Assembly (NCBI GenBank): GCA_033961575.1 | Contig: CM066733.1 | Span: forward strand, 64,974,921-65,038,920 | Direction: 5' to 3' | DNA from: Aselliscus stoliczkanus | Taxonomy: Eukaryota; Chordata; Mammalia; Chiroptera; Hipposideridae | Length of the DNA: 64,000 nucleotides | Shown: piece by piece, positions 37,921 to 50,178 of the stretch | Position numbering within the stretch: the first letter of the stretch is position 1 | Layout of the letters: the number at the start of each line of letters is the position of its first letter | Program-made: the position numbers and the translations under genes | The notes under the pieces: model-generated | The model's database searches: none | The model's input: only the letters and a program-made list of their open reading frames with translations | What the model was told of the DNA's origin: nothing

Positions 37921-38484
37921 TTTTGTTTGTTTGTTGTTTTAATATCATCCCAGTCAATGGAATCAAATTTTCTAGGGGATGGTAGCTAAGAGTCTGTATG
38001 CATCTCAGATATTTCTGAGGTATAGGGAAGTTTGAGGTCTTCAGATACATATTTTCAGCATTCCATTGATCTTTCAGCATTCCCCTGCACACTCCTGCTA
38101 CTTTCCATCACCTGCCTATAGCTCTCTTTGTACTAAAGAAATTATGTAGAAACAGAATATTCAGGGGGACCCATTTAGTAGGTAATCAATCAATGATGAA
38201 TGAATGAATGGATTAATGAGAGTATGGACTCATAGGTGATCTAGTTCTGATGCAATTCAAAGCCTAGGCTGTTATTTGAGCTTGTGTTATATATCTCATA
38301 TAGTAGTATCAAATGTGTTGTACACTTATGGACCAACAAATACAGACTGCTTCTTATAGGCCCAAAATTGTGCTATGCACTCACTAATTGAAATGAGTCA
38401 TGGTCTTGCCCCCAAGAAACTTTCAATTTCATTGGAAGGCATGAAACCTACAATTAAAATAATATAGACTGAAAGGAAAATAAG

Positions 38485-38680
38485 CTTAAAGGCACTGTTT
38501 ACTAAAAGCCTACTATGTACCAAACAGTGCTAAGTGGAATAAATACGCTAATTCAATTATTTACCTCTCACAATAACTCTGTGAGATAGATACTTTAATC
38601 CTAATTCATAGATGAGAAAACGAAGGCCCAGTGAGGTTACAGAATTAATCCAGGCCACCCAACTTGAAGGTAGCAGAATA
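38485..38680 (-). repeat. MIR SINE fossil
   Basis: Antisense MIR: GCCTACTATGTACCAAACAGTGCTAAG, CTCACAATAACTCTGTGAGATAGATACT, GATGAGAAAACGAAGGCCCAGTGAGG. Confidence 0.85.
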
Positions 38681-39134
38681 AGTTCCACCCCTAAGATGGC
38701 CTCTCCCCAAAGTGCACTGCAGTGTGCATGTGATTAGCTTGACAGGAGTTGAGGACAGAGGGGAGTCGAGTGAGCTTTGGAGTGACCAGGGTCACTGGCC
38801 AGGCCCTGAGGGATGGGTGATGCTTCAATGTATAATGGAGACAGAAAAGAGAATTTCAAGCAAAAGAGAACAGCATAAGCCGAGGCAGCTGTCCGTGTTT
38901 CAAAGGGAACTAAGCGGCCCAAAGGGTGATGTTTAGCAGACCCTTGAGCCACCTGTGGAAGTTCCCTTGAGCAGCTGGTCCAACCACTGTGACAACAGTT
39001 CAGCTGTGGTCCTCAGAAGGTCATTGTTCTCCTGAACAATCACCATCACCAAAAAAGGCAGAGCTATTTTCGTTCTAACTTGGAAAGAGAATGAATTTGA
39101 TGGCCTTAGTTCAGGTGATTCCCTCCTTCCTGTA

Positions 39135-39345
39135 ATAGGATGTAGTGGAAAGAGCCCCCGCTTGGAAGTAAAACTGGCTTGTTTTCTGTTTCTCACTCCG
39201 CCACTTAACAACTACGGGGCGAGAGGCTTGCCCTGCTGAGCCTCAGTTTCCTGACTTGAATAAAGTGGGTCAAAGTACCTGCCTTGCAGCATTGTTGTAA
39301 AGACGAGATATCGTGCCCATGAAGCACAAAGGAGACTGGTCATAG
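39135..39345 (+). repeat. MIR SINE fossil
   Basis: AGTGGAAAGAGCCCCCGCTTGGAAGT, CTGAGCCTCAGTTTCCTGACTTG, CTTGCAGCATTGTTGTAAAGA in MIR order. Confidence 0.8.
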
Positions 39346-39351
39346 TTGGAA

Positions 39352-39727
39352 TTTGTTATGGGCTGAGTGAGCTTCCAAAATTGATACTTTGAAATCCTAA
39401 CCCACAGTATCTCAGAATGTGACCTTATTTGCAGACAGGGTCTTAAACAGGTAATTAAGTTACAATGAGGTTGTTAAGGTGGGCCCGAATCCAATATGAC
39501 CAGTGACTTCATAAGAATTGGAGATTAGGACACAGACATGCACAGAGGAAGGACTGTGTGAAAACATCACAAGAATACGACTGTCTGCAAACCAAGGACT
39601 CAGGCTTCCCAAGAAATCAACCCTGCCAACACCTTGATTTCAGAATTCTAACCTCCAGAATGGTGAGAAAATAAATTTCTGTTGTTTAAGCCACCCAGTC
39701 TATGGGACTCTGTTATAGCAGGCCTAT
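39352..39727 (+). mobile_element. MaLR-type solo LTR (MLT1-like)
   Basis: TGTTATGGGCTGAGTGAGC start, AAATCCTAACCCACAGTATCTCAGAATGTGACCTTATTTG, AGGACACAGACATGCACAGAGGAAG, then TCTAACCTCCAGAATGGTGAGAAAATAAATTTCTGTTGTTTAAGCCACCCAGTC. It is an old retrovirus-like LTR with no coding sequence. Confidence 0.9.
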
Positions 39728-40042
39728 ATTTATTCTGGGTATGCTTTTATGAAAATTGAAAAATCGGTTCTTGGTCTGTCTGAATAGAACATAAAAACAT
39801 ACGGTCAGAGTTGGAAGACAAATTAGACTTCATCTCCAGTTCAAGTCCCCCAGACCTCTGACATACACACACCTCTCAATTTTTCAGATGAGGAGACTAA
39901 GACCTAGCAAGGCCTTTGTGTCTCAAAGGCAACTGGGAGTTGAGTCAGTCAGGGCTCAAGATTCTTAGAATTCTAGATAGAAATATTGTTTTACAGTCAG
40001 GTGAGCCCTTTATGATAGGATTGTGGATAGTAATTGTCAGCA

Positions 40043-40076
40043 ATGATGATGATGATAATGGTGATGATGATGACAG

Positions 40077-40113
<37 letters not shown>
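40043..40113 (+). repeat. (GAT)n microsatellite
   Basis: GATGAT repeats, interrupted first by AATGGT and ACA and then pure for about 13 units. It causes the poly-Asp and poly-Met open frames here. Confidence 0.97.
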
Positions 40114-40119
40114 ACGTGA

Positions 40120-40320
40120 CATTTACTGGGTGCTCGCTATGTTCCAGGCATTGGTGCTAAGCTCTTTCCAAGGAGTATGTCATTTCACCCTCTCAGTGAT
40201 CCTATGGTACCAGTAAATTATCATTACTTTTCAGGTACAGAAATGGAAGGTTTGAAAGATAACTCGCCAAGACCATACAGCTGACATGTGGTAGTGGCAA
40301 AAGTATAAAGTCAGCAGTCT
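40120..40320 (-). repeat. MIR SINE fossil
   Basis: Antisense MIR: TTTACTGGGTGCTCGCTATGTTCCAGGCATTGGTGCTAAG, CACCCTCTCAGTGATCCTATGG, GACCATACAGCTGACATGTGGTAG. Confidence 0.75.
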
Positions 40321-40389
40321 ATTCTACTGGGGAAAACGTACTGTGTGGGCTATAAGATCTTCTTGGTGGGGTATCAATAAGAATAAATG

Positions 40390-40540
40390 GAAAACTTTCT
40401 CTATATGGACACTAGACCAGACAACTGGAAACATGAGTTCTAGCCTGGCTTTGCCACTAATTAACTGTGTGACCTAGCACAAGTTACTTTACCTCTCTGA
40501 GTCTCAGTTTTCTTATGCACAAAACCAAGGAGGGAGTTGA
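40390..40540 (+). repeat. MIR SINE fossil
   Basis: ATGAGTTCTAGCCTGGCTTTGCCACTAATTAACTGTGTGACCTAGCACAAGTTACTTTACCTCTCTGAGTCTCAG. Confidence 0.9.
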
Positions 40541-40659
40541 CTGCACTCAGTGATCTCAGAGTCTAAATTCAAAGAGTCTAAAATTCCTCACAATTATTTC
40601 AAATACAATGTAACCATGCTTACGTTTATGAGCGTAATCTTAGCTATCTCTTGCATTTA

Positions 40660-40885
40660 CCCACCCCTGACTTAACTCCATGCCTCATTGCCCCTCATAT
40701 GCACCATTGCATTGGCTTCCATTCTTTTCCTCTCTGCACCATCATCTACATGAAAGCAAGACTGATCTTCCAGAAGCTCTCTTCTTGTGTTATTCCCCGT
40801 TTAGCTTCCCCATTGCTTTCAGAATAAAGGCACTAGCTTTCACTGATATTAAGGCCCTCTATGACCTGGATTTTACTTTTCAGAA
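40660..40885 (+). repeat. L2 LINE fragment
   Basis: ATTGCTTTCAGAATAAAGGCACTAGC..AAGGCCCTCTATGACCTGG follows the L2 ACTCAGAATAAAATCCAAACTCC..AAGGCCCTGCATGATCTGG block. Confidence 0.7.
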
Positions 40886-41267
40886 CTGCCATATTTAATA
40901 AGCATCAATCATATTTTCAGTACTGAAACTGGTTGCTCTTTCATAATTTAACATAGTACAAGAGATTTTCCAGTGTCCATGCAAAATTAAAAATACAAAA
41001 ACTAACATTTGAGAATTAATCCAGGGTGGGGGCGGGGAGGCAATTATTATTGTCAAACTATTTTCAGTATTTGGCAAAACCAAAATAATCCTGCCATTTA
41101 TTTGATTTGTTAATCTCCACCTTTTCCAGTCCCTTAGCCTTAGGATAATCACTGCATATTCAAATTCTATTCATCTTTCAATGCCCAGGCAAAAAGCTTC
41201 CTCTGGGTTGGAAGTTCCCAGATCTGTTCAGCTATAAATAGTCCCTGCTCCTCTGAACACTCATCCT

Positions 41268-41703
41268 TTCTTTTTTTAAAATTATTATTATTGAGGAATT
41301 GGGGGAGGGGAACAGCGTTGGGAAATCAGGGAAGAGGGACAGACAAGTTGCTGTCCTTCTATTCTTCAGTCTAGTTGTGGAGTATGTCGCTTCACTGGCC
41401 CATGCTGGTATTATCATTGCATTCTTCCCAGGTGAGGCAGTCACTAGCTGGCCATTGAACAGCCACTCAACCGCGGCTCTCGGCAGCTCACAAAAACACA
41501 TGCCAGCTGCCACCAGCCCTACTGCAGCCTACGCCATCAACAGCGACTCACAGCAGCCCAGCTCCAGGCCAAGCTGTTGTTCACCATCTTAGCTGTAGAG
41601 GGCACAGCATCACTGGCCCTCATGTGGGATCCGAACCGGGCCCCTGCTGCTCAGAGCTCGCGTTATAAGCCAACTCCTAACCAATGCACCACTCAGCTGG
41701 CCC
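41268..41703 (-). mobile_element. Bat tRNA-derived SINE, long subfamily
   Basis: Reverse-complement copy of the 17252 and 62159 elements: GAGGAATTGGGGGAGGGGAACAGCG at the low end, CAGCCACTCAAC and GCAGCTCACA repeats in the middle, GTGGGATCCGAACCGGG and AACCAATGCACCACTCAGCTGGCC at the head. The flanking duplication is too decayed to be sure of. Confidence 0.85.
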
Positions 41704-41756
41704 TGCACACCCACACTTATTCTAGGCCCGTAGACTTCCTTCCACCTTATATTATA

Positions 41757-41992
41757 CAGAGGGTGCCAAAAAAATGTATACACATTTTAAGAAAGGAAAA
41801 CTTCATTAAAATTGTAATACTCAATATATGCCAATAATGAAAGATAAATACAAGTCACGTTTGACTTCTGCAATTACAAGATGTGCTCAAAGTAACCATT
41901 TTGAAATTCTAGACACTTGTAATTACTGCGAACTACTGCTTGAGCAATGTTGACCAAAGTGTCCACTTGTTTATAATTTTTGGAATCCCCCG
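41757..41992 (+). mobile_element. Mariner/Tc1-like MITE, copy 3
   Basis: TA-flanked 236-base element with CAGAGGGTGCCAAAAAAATG at the left and TTTTTGGAATCCCCCG at the right. The interior has AAAATTGTAATACTCAATAT, GACTTCTGCAATTACAAGA and ACTGCTTGAGCAATGTTGACC. No transposase frame. Confidence 0.82.
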
Positions 41993-42044
41993 TATTTATT
42001 GTTGTAAGTATTACATGAAACAAATCTATTTATCCCCTCATCCA

Positions 42045-43305
42045 TGAATTCATGTGTGTATTCATTCACTGGACAAACATTCATTAAGTTCTGCTAAGTG
42101 CCACAGTGCTCTACTAGGTACAGGGGAAATAGCAAAATAAAACAAGGGAATCCTGTCTCCATGGATCTTAGAGTCTAATGGAATAGGTGAGCTTTATTAA
42201 AAAATCAATTGCTCAATTCCTTATTTCATGATGGCTGTGCTACCAAGGAGAATAATCATACTACCAATATTTGTTGGGAATTTACTATATGCCAGTCACT
42301 CATCTGACCACTGACTGTATAAATCCTTTAATTCTCACAACAATTCCAATGAAGGGGTTATAGGATGATATCTAATTAATAGGATGATAACAAATTAACT
42401 GAGCCACAGAGTGGTTAAATAACTTATCCTAAATCACGCATCTGGTTAAGTGCAGAGCCAGAATATGAACCTTGGAAATTTAACTCTGAAGCCCATCATT
42501 TTGACCACTGTGCTGAACTATCTAATAAAGCCTATAAAGAGAGGGATATGACTTAGTGTTCAAAATTTTTGGAAGGTGCCCCAGAAGTATTTAATTGATC
42601 TGAAACCTGAAGCATGATTCAGAGTTAGCTAAAAACAAAAGAGGAGGTTGGAGGGCAGGCAGGAGGAAGGTTCCAGGCAGAAAGAAGATCATGTGCAAAG
42701 GCCCTGAGGTGGGAAACACATGGCATATTCAAGGACCTGTGCAGGCCGGAGTGGTTGGCATACTGAGAGGAAGCAGGAAATGGTTTGAGATGGAACCAGT
42801 AAGGTGAGCTCGAGCCAGGCAGGTAATCCCTGTAACTGAAACTACAGAAGGGGATAAGATTGATTAGGAAGACAGTAGAGAGCGGAGTAGAGAAGAAGAC
42901 CTAGGACCAAGTCCCACAGAATTCTAATGATCAAAGATCCAGTCAAGGAAGACAGTAGAACCAAGACATTTGAGAATGAGAGACCTGAGAGGAAGGAGGG
43001 AAACAAAGCTAGATGAGACTCTGGAACCAGGGAAGGTCAAGTTTCAGTGGTCAGCTATGTCTAATGGAGCAGACCTGTTAAGGGGAGGACTGAGAATGCC
43101 CATTGGATTTGGAGACATGATGTGTTCTTACCAATGGGGATCTCATTGGGGTGATGGGAGAGGACATCATATTGAGAAGAGCTGTAGAGTGTGGGAAGTG
43201 AGAACTTAGAGATGGTGAGCACATAAAACTCAAGAAATTTGTTTGCAAAGTGGAGGAGAGTAGAGATTCTTCCCATATGTGAACTGCTTAGCATTAATGT
43301 CACAC
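42045..43305 (-). repeat. L2 LINE copy interrupted by a MIR
   Basis: The low end has the antisense L2 terminus (ATTCATTCACTGGACAAACATTCATTAAG..CCACAGTGCTCTACTAGGTACAGGGGAA). After the MIR it resumes with GGTTCCAGGCAGAAAGAAGATCATGTGCAAAGGCCCTGAGG and further L2-like antisense sequence. Confidence 0.7.
42240..42530 (-). repeat. MIR SINE nested in L2
   Basis: TTACTATATGCCAGTCACTCATCTGACC, AATTCTCACAACAATTCCAATGAAG, AAATCACGCATCTGGTTAAGTGCAGAGCCAGAATATGAACC are antisense MIR segments splitting the L2. Confidence 0.75.
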
Positions 43306-43309
43306 ACAG

Positions 43310-44790
43310 TAGGTGATGTTATATGCATGGCTTTCTTTTTTAAGAGAGGGACTAATTGTATTGCATGCTAGCACAATATCAAAGGAAGCCATGCCTCTTA
43401 CTAAACCTTGGCCTGTGGCTGGCTAACTAGACAAAGTTAAATCATTTGAAACAAGCCAAGGGCATATCTCTCTATGCTCTGCTCTCCTTGTTCTGGGCTA
43501 GAGACTATATATACTCAAGTGGCTATAGTTTAAACATGTACTTCTGATCAAAATAGAGACTGGGAGAGACTGAAAATAGCAATGCATATATACCATCCTA
43601 ATACTAGAGAATAATTCAAGGCAGATGGCAAATAATGTATAGTAATACCGAATTTCAAGGACTTTCCTTGCAAATTTTATTGTGATTATTACTCTTTGCT
43701 CATCCCCATGAGGCAATGGGTTGCAATAAGGAGAGAATGTCATCAGTAACCATCCTCCTGAAGAAGCGCAGGTTAAAAATCCTTAAGTATAACTTTGAGA
43801 GCCTGCCTTCATAGATCTGTATTTCCAGCCACAGAGGTGATAAGACTTATCTTTGTTTACCTTATTTAATTAGATGATTCATCCCTCTCACATGTAGAAC
43901 TATAAGCTAAATATTTATTTAACACAAACACAAAACACAATACCAATTAAAGACCTGCCTTGAAATTTTTTTTTCTCTATTTAATTTTCGTTTGCCTTGA
44001 AATAAGGTCCTGCAGCAGCAATTGTGTCAGGGTGGCTCAGTACTATCAGATTACAGAGGAACATTTGTTTGTACACAATGGGGTCAAGTTTTCCAAAACA
44101 CACTGCACATGTGTGCAGCATTGATAACCTTTTATCCTTCTTTCCTTGTTGTAAATCGTTAGAGGATTTTAACCTTTAAGCAAGAGATTGCCATCTTTAT
44201 GAAAACATTAAGTTCCCTAACTGTGCCCTTATCTCATCTATCTTACGACTTTCCTTTACCGCATGGAGGGGTCTCCCTAAGTCCTGGTGAAACCGTGCAA
44301 AGGGTGCATTCCTGTTACCAGGAGGGTAGCCCCGTGGTTGGCTGCAGGGCTGTAGAGAGCATCAGAGGCCTTGGGTGTGAATCCAAGCCTTACAGTTCTA
44401 TGGTTTTACCCTTTATCAGATGAGATTCAAAATAATGCTGGAATATTTTCGTAATAATCATAATGGACCAATCAGAGCAGTCTCTGTGCAGGACCTGGAG
44501 GCCCTCACTGACAGATGATGGGGGAGTCCACAGCAAGGGGCTGGGTGTCTGAGATAGAGTTGTGGGGGGCATTCTGGGTACTCCAGGGGATCAGGGTGGT
44601 GATTATTTACCACATATTTTCCAAATATTCCAAATTTTACTCATTGGCAGGACCATTTTAGCCCTCTGTCTTTCCTCCTTTCACAGCCCTCATCCACTCT
44701 GTCCCCCTGAGACTGGCCATTGCCATCCTTGGCCAGTGGCTTCATGTCTCTGAAATTTTGATTTCCTCCTCTAGGGAGTTTGTTAGACTT
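43310..44790. other. Non-coding, nothing recognised
   Basis: Unique-looking sequence with no supported gene. Confidence 0.35.
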
Positions 44791-44803
44791 TAAGAATGAT
44801 GTG

Positions 44804-44849
44804 CGTATGAGGGCCAGTGACACTGCTCTCAGGAAAAAAAAAAAAAAAA
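44804..44849 (+). mobile_element. Very short 5'-truncated SINE insertion
   Basis: Only CGTATGAGGGCCAGTGACAC..CTCTCAGG plus an A tail remain of the bat SINE (the ATATGAGGGCCAGTGATACTG part of the long subfamily). A perfect 12-base duplication AAGAATGATGTG flanks it (44792-44803 and 44850-44861). Confidence 0.8.
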
Positions 44850-44997
44850 AAGAATGATGTGAGTGCTACTCAAAAAGAAAAAGGTACTACTTCTTTTCTC
44901 CCAAAAATACAGTACCCTGAGAAATTATGGCCACTCCAAGATTTCCTTAAGCTGGACAGTATGATTTTAGTCCTCACCTCATTGTGAAAAGCATTTT

Positions 44998-46000
44998 ATG
45001 AAGAACAAACCCAATGACATTCTTCTTTGGTTCTCATTCTCCCTGGTTTCTTATGCCATTAGTACCTCCTCCTTTGTGGCACCCACTTTTCCTTCTCCTG
45101 GGTTGCTCATCGCTCCAGGGTTTGCTCCTTTCCCTCTTCCTTCTGTGATTCCATACTTCTTATTCTACCACCGCTTCACTGTGGGCCTGCCAAAACCTCT
45201 CCTGGTTCTTTAGCTTATCTCTCCTGATACCTTCTACCTTAGGGACCTTGTCCACTTTTATCGTTTTAATTATTAATTTATATGACAATTCCCAAAAGTT
45301 CATTTCCACCCTGATCTCTTGCTAAACATTAGGAGCTTATTTCCAATTGTACCATTTCCAACTGGGTTTAAATTCAACTTATCTAACACTGAATGTGTCT
45401 TCTTCACTCCCACTGCTTTCTCCTAACCCATCTTTTACCAGATTCACCAATGACTGGCTTGATTCCCCAGTCGCTTGGCTCAGAGCCTCACATGTATCCT
45501 TGGACAGAAGAATTGAGGGCGCAAGAGGGAGAAGCATGTCAGCCACTAAGTTGTCTTCATGACTCCATGGCTGATGTTTTCTTTTTCTCAGCCACCATAT
45601 TGGTTGGGACATAATCATGTCACCACTGGGTGGACTACAGGAATGTCCTCAGTGGGATCCCTTCCTCCCTCTTCCCTGCCCAATAATGACCAACATGCCA
45701 CCAGCTGACTCATTTGTCTAGAGCACTATTTTTCACAGATTGCTACTATACCACATTCAAATACTTTCAATCTTCTCAAATGCCCAGGGAATAGTTAGGC
45801 TAATTGACCTGGCAAGCATGATCACCACACCTAATAAAACCCAGCTCTGCCACATGTTTCTTTCAGAACACTTCGATACAGTGCTTTCATTGTCCCTTCT
45901 TCTGCAAAATATGTCACAAACATCAACAATAAATATTGGTCAGCTGGATTGCTACCTCTTAGCTTCTTTTTGGACTATTCTTGGCAATTGAAATACCCCG
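44998..46000 (+). repeat. L2 LINE copy, decayed
   Basis: Pyrimidine-rich L2-like sense sequence, for example TTCTTCACTCCCACTGCTTTCTCCTAACCC..ACCAGATTCACCAATGACTGGCTTGA. It is patchy, so the limits are approximate. Confidence 0.45.
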
Positions 46001-46054
46001 TTCCTCCTTTCTGCGCTCCACTCATCATTTCAGGTCCTCTTTATTCACCTGGTA

Positions 46055-46265
46055 ACAATTACAATCATTTACCAAGTCCTTGCTCTGTGCCAGGCATTGG
46101 GCTAAGCACTCTGCATGCACTAGGTTCATTTAATCCCTACAATCCTATACTGTTAGTTATCATTATCCCCGTTTTCAGATGATGAAACTGAGGCTTGGGT
46201 AGATTAAATAACACATTCAGGTCACACAGGAAGTGGGTCTGTTGCCAACATTTGAATTCTTAACC
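46055..46265 (-). repeat. MIR SINE fossil
   Basis: Antisense MIR: CCTTGCTCTGTGCCAGGCATTGGGCTAAGCAC, CCGTTTTCAGATGATGAAACTGAGGC, TTCAGGTCACACAGGAAGTGG. Confidence 0.88.
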
Positions 46266-46384
46266 TTCATAGCACACTACCTATTTTCTTGTCTTCTTCA
46301 TAGATACACCTTTCTCCTGAATGCACTGTATTTCTCAGGTACTCCTGTGGCGCTGCCATGGGGGTCTTTTGGCAGCACTGTTGG

Positions 46385-46630
46385 GGGTTTTGCAACATGG
46401 CGTAGTAATTAGGCATATGGACTCTTCAGTCAGATTCTGACTCTAGCTTGCTAGCTTCGTGTATCTCAGGCAACTTACTTAAAATTAAGTGTTCCCTCAT
46501 CAAAATAGGGATTCTAATAGCACCTGAGGTATAGGATGATTGAAATAACTAAATGGGTTAACAATCTTTATAAAGCACTGAACTTATGCTTGGCACATAG
46601 TAAGCAATAACGATTACCTATTATTATTAA
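46385..46630 (+). repeat. MIR SINE fossil
   Basis: AACATGGCGTAGTAATTAGGC, TCTCAGGCAACTTACTTAAAATT, AAGCACTGAACTTATGCTTGGCACATAGTAAGCAATAA in MIR order. Confidence 0.8.
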
Positions 46631-46634
46631 AATT

Positions 46635-47590
46635 TCCAATGTCTATGCCTTGCCTCCCATTAAGAGTGTAAGCTAATTAAAGAAAAGGATTCTTTACCTT
46701 TTTAATTCTACAGCCCTTAGCAAATCTCTCCAGGTGGGTGCCTCCACTAAGCCATGATTTTAAAGGTTCCACTGTTGTGATTACCTTTAAGGAAATAAGC
46801 AAGATTCCAATTATTTTAACCGTCATGACCAGAGTCATACAATGTGAGTGGAAATACTGAGCCGACAAATAGTGAGCCCACAGCCAATGCAGATATTTAA
46901 CTCAACAAGTCTTTCTTGCAGCACCTATTCTGTGCCAAAATTCACAGGCACAGGAGAAAACTCAGGGTAGCTGAGAGCCCCTCCTTGTACTCTCCAGAGA
47001 AGAGGCAAAGATTGCGCCAACGAGTGATAGCAACTTGAACTATATCAGGAAATGCCGGGGTGGAAAGGTTCTAGGGACCCATTTTATGATTAAAACACAG
47101 CCCTGATTTATTGTCTATCCATATTTAGATCCATCCAGAAAGTGGTGCATCTGCAATGGACAATTAGTACTTTTCTTTCCCCTTTTTCTTGGAGTTGGGA
47201 CAAAATGTGTTAAAGTGACATTGAGTAAAATGTATAATCTCCCGCAGTCATTTGGCACTTGAAGAGCACTTCCTGTTTACCTAGAACATTTAATCTGATT
47301 TTGTAAAATCCACAAGTAATGGGAACCAGTGTATCTGCAGTGAAGGCGGTGGCGTTGTTTCAGTTTAAACTCGAAAGGCAGTGCCATGGCCAAGGGAGCT
47401 GGAACTCTGCTCGTCATTCTCACATGCAGATGTGAGTGAGATATGTCTGCTCTTCTCATAAATGTCAGCAGCCAGAAGCTTAATACATGATGCTCACACC
47501 TGCTGGCACCTCTTGCCCTGATTGCTAGGCTACATGAATCGGTGTTGCTTCTGCTTCTCAGTTTAAGCGTTTTATCTCCCATGATTAGGA
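46635..47590. other. Non-coding, nothing recognised
   Basis: Unique-looking. No exon found. Confidence 0.35.
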
Positions 47591-47594
47591 CTTA

Positions 47595-47775
47595 GTGGTT
47601 CTAAACCCTAGCTGCATAAAAGAATCTCTTCAGAGATTAAAATAACGATAATAATTCCATGCCCAAGGCCCCAGAATTCTGATCAATTACCAAGGAAGAG
47701 TCTGGGTGTTGGTTTTTTGTTTTGTTTTTGTTAAGTTCCTGAGATGATACTAATGGACAGCAGGTATTAGAATCT
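47595..47775 (+). repeat. MER5-like fossil
   Basis: GTGGTTCTAAACCCTAGCTGCATAAAAGAATC..CCCAGAATTCTGATCAATTACC matches diverged MER5A. It contains a T/G-rich expansion near 47710-47732. Confidence 0.6.
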
Positions 47776-47959
47776 GATAAGATCTGGACCAGGTAAGAGC
47801 TTGATATAACTACAGACTCCCAGCAAAATTGGGAGTCCATGTTACTAAAAAGCTGCCAGAATCTAGCCAATCGCAATAAGTCTCTATTCTACATGACATT
47901 TATGCTCATACCACTGACCAAGAATGGGGCTGGAAAACCAGAAATATGGGTTACTTCTC

Positions 47960-48065
47960 ATCTCAGTGCCCCAGAAAGATTCCTTGAGTGATGCTGGGCA
48001 AATGACTTAATCTCTGAATCTCTCATTTTTGTATTCCATAAAATGGGAGTAAGATACCTGCTTTA
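47960..48065 (+). repeat. MIR SINE fragment
   Basis: GATGCTGGGCAAATGACTTAATCTCTGAATCTCTCATTTTTG and TAAAATGGGAGTAAGATACC. Confidence 0.65.
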
Positions 48066-48069
48066 TGGC

Positions 48070-49850
48070 CGAAGAAGTCTCTGAGTCTAGCACTACGCAG
48101 TAGGGTGAAGTGTTTAATTTTGTTAGCCAGGGATCAGGGAAAGCATCAAGGCAGATAAGCTTAACAGGATGGTTAAGCACCAAGATTGTCCAAAATCATC
48201 AGAGTCAAATGGTCCTCAAGTTTGAGATGGAGAAAACTCAGAAATGACAAGAAAATACCTAATAACCATTGAAAGTGTATTGTAATTATTCTTGGGTTTG
48301 ACATTGCTTATTTGTATGTTTGGGGTTTTTTTCCAAACCCTCTTTCCATGGTTCATACCGACTTGTTCATAGTGGTTTTTGCTTATTTGTTTGTTTCATA
48401 ACAATATATAGGAGGCAGGGGATAAAAGGCCATCTTTTTACAGAAGATTAAAATAGATAAAAAATGAATTCATTTGTTAAATACATTTATTATCCATTAA
48501 ATGGGAAGACAATGTTTCCCACACTTACCTCATCTTCCCTGAGCCAACCACTTAATCTAGCAAGCTATCATTTGTTTGTCTATCTATCTGTCTATCCATC
48601 TATCTATTCAGTTAATTTTCTTTCCTTTTCTTTTTTTCCTTTTCATTTACTCCAAAAAAAGCCTGCCTTTGATGGTCTTCAAGAGAGAAGCCCAAACATC
48701 AAGTTGGAAAATCTAGAGTTTAATCCATGGGAAGCTGTTATTAATATTAGTAATTGCCAAAGCCGACATAAAAATAATAATTGCAAAAATGAGTAAAACT
48801 CTTTCAGGCTTTTCTAAATGTTAAAAGAGCTGTTCACACTCCCTATGTATCATTTTATCTTTCCAGGGAAAGGACAATGTTTTGGAATGGATCAATACAC
48901 GAATCTGAGAATGACACTTTATGTGCCCTGGCTTGTCCTAAGAGCTGGGGAGAGAGAAAGCACGTCATTTAGCTGGTAAGATACACAGAAAATTGTTAAT
49001 GGGCTAATATAGGGGAGGAGAAACACAATGCATATTGAGGGGCTCGGCACTTGAAAAACTGTCAGAGATATTCTGTTACAGTACAAATACTTTCATGTAC
49101 CACTGGTGTAATTCAAAAATGAAAGACCAGGAACATTGGCCTTTTTATGAAAAGAAAAACTGAGCTGCACTGAAATGGCCTGGCCTGGCTTTCTACAATG
49201 TATAAGAAAACATAATTTAAGCCAGCCACACATCACAGGGCTTTTCCTCCCTTCTATTGTAGAATGCTCTAGGCCAGTTTGCCAAGCTCTTAAGCCCAGC
49301 ACTCTTCCTGATTTCCTCCCCAGTGCTCGCTAGAAACTCCTTTCCCCTCAATCAATGGGTGGGAGGTAGCCACTTACATTTTACATTTCAGAGATCACCC
49401 CTCGCCCCAAAGACTGAGCATATCCCATGCTTCTGCTATACGCAGGGGCAGACTCCCCTTTCGTCAGCACAACCGCAACATGGCCGCCTGGCCACGGAAA
49501 GACTCCCGTAGTGATTCATGAATGCTCTGGTCTTTATGGTTTCTTCTGGCTCAGAGATGGGAAGTTCATTTAAAAAAAAGAAAAGGAAAAAAGAAAACTC
49601 TCTTCTTATAGAGAACACCTTAAAAGTCTCCCAGCTAATTGCCTGATACTCAATCTCCCTACACACAATCTCAACCCACAGGCTGCACAGTGCTCTTGAA
49701 CATACATGCCACAACTATACATATAAAATAGAAAAACAGGCAAAGAGGATCATAACCGAAAGATGCCTTACAATGAGTGTCAGAATGACAGGTGTCCCTG
49801 AGGTCTTGCTGCAAAAAGCAGACAGACCACAGGAGAAAATATGCCTGTTA
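48070..49850. other. Non-coding, no supported feature
   Basis: Contains a short (TCTA)n-like run at about 48578-48606. Otherwise nothing recognised up to the CpG-enriched block. Confidence 0.35.
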
Positions 49851-49851
49851 C

Positions 49852-50178
49852 CTGTTCAGCACCGCGTCCTCAGGCTGGCTCCTGCTCTGACCAGACTCCT
49901 AACAGCTTCCAGGTTTCTACTACGAGGCCATTTGTCCTGCAGCCTCCTTGAAGCCTTCACGTCCGGGGAAGGGAGAGCCAAGCAGGACTCATTGCGGGGC
50001 TCAGGCAGGACTGGCAGCCGCACACCAAGCTTGGCCTTTCCCCTTGCCCAGTGCTTCCCTGCAGCAGTCCTTTGAGCCTCACAGAGCCATTCCCGAATGC
50101 CTGCTGCTGTTTGAAAAACAAGAAGTGATTTTCTGGTCCTCTTCCCCGGATGGCGTGTGCGATTTCCTTCACGCCCAT
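49852..50178 (-). promoter_or_regulatory. Candidate ADGRF5 5' non-coding exon and promoter
   Basis: A roughly 310-base block carries about a dozen CpGs, well above its surroundings. On the minus strand it ends in GCTGAACAG followed by GTAACAGG, a good splice donor at 49852. Just upstream for minus-strand transcription are an ETS-type motif (AGGAAGT on the plus strand, 50179-50185) and a GATA-type motif (TTATCT, 50200-50205). The first ADGRF5 coding exon starts with a splice acceptor, so a 5' exon is required, and this is the best candidate I see. The 5' limit is a guess. It could also be an unrelated CpG-rich enhancer. Confidence 0.33.

Noticed and set aside
37481..37942. 153-codon plus-strand open frame as a gene
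   Set aside because: It has no recognisable domain, no splice context and an end that overlaps a MER5 scrap. Composition is consistent with chance.
40034..40216. Poly-Met and poly-Asp proteins
   Set aside because: They are translations of the GAT microsatellite.
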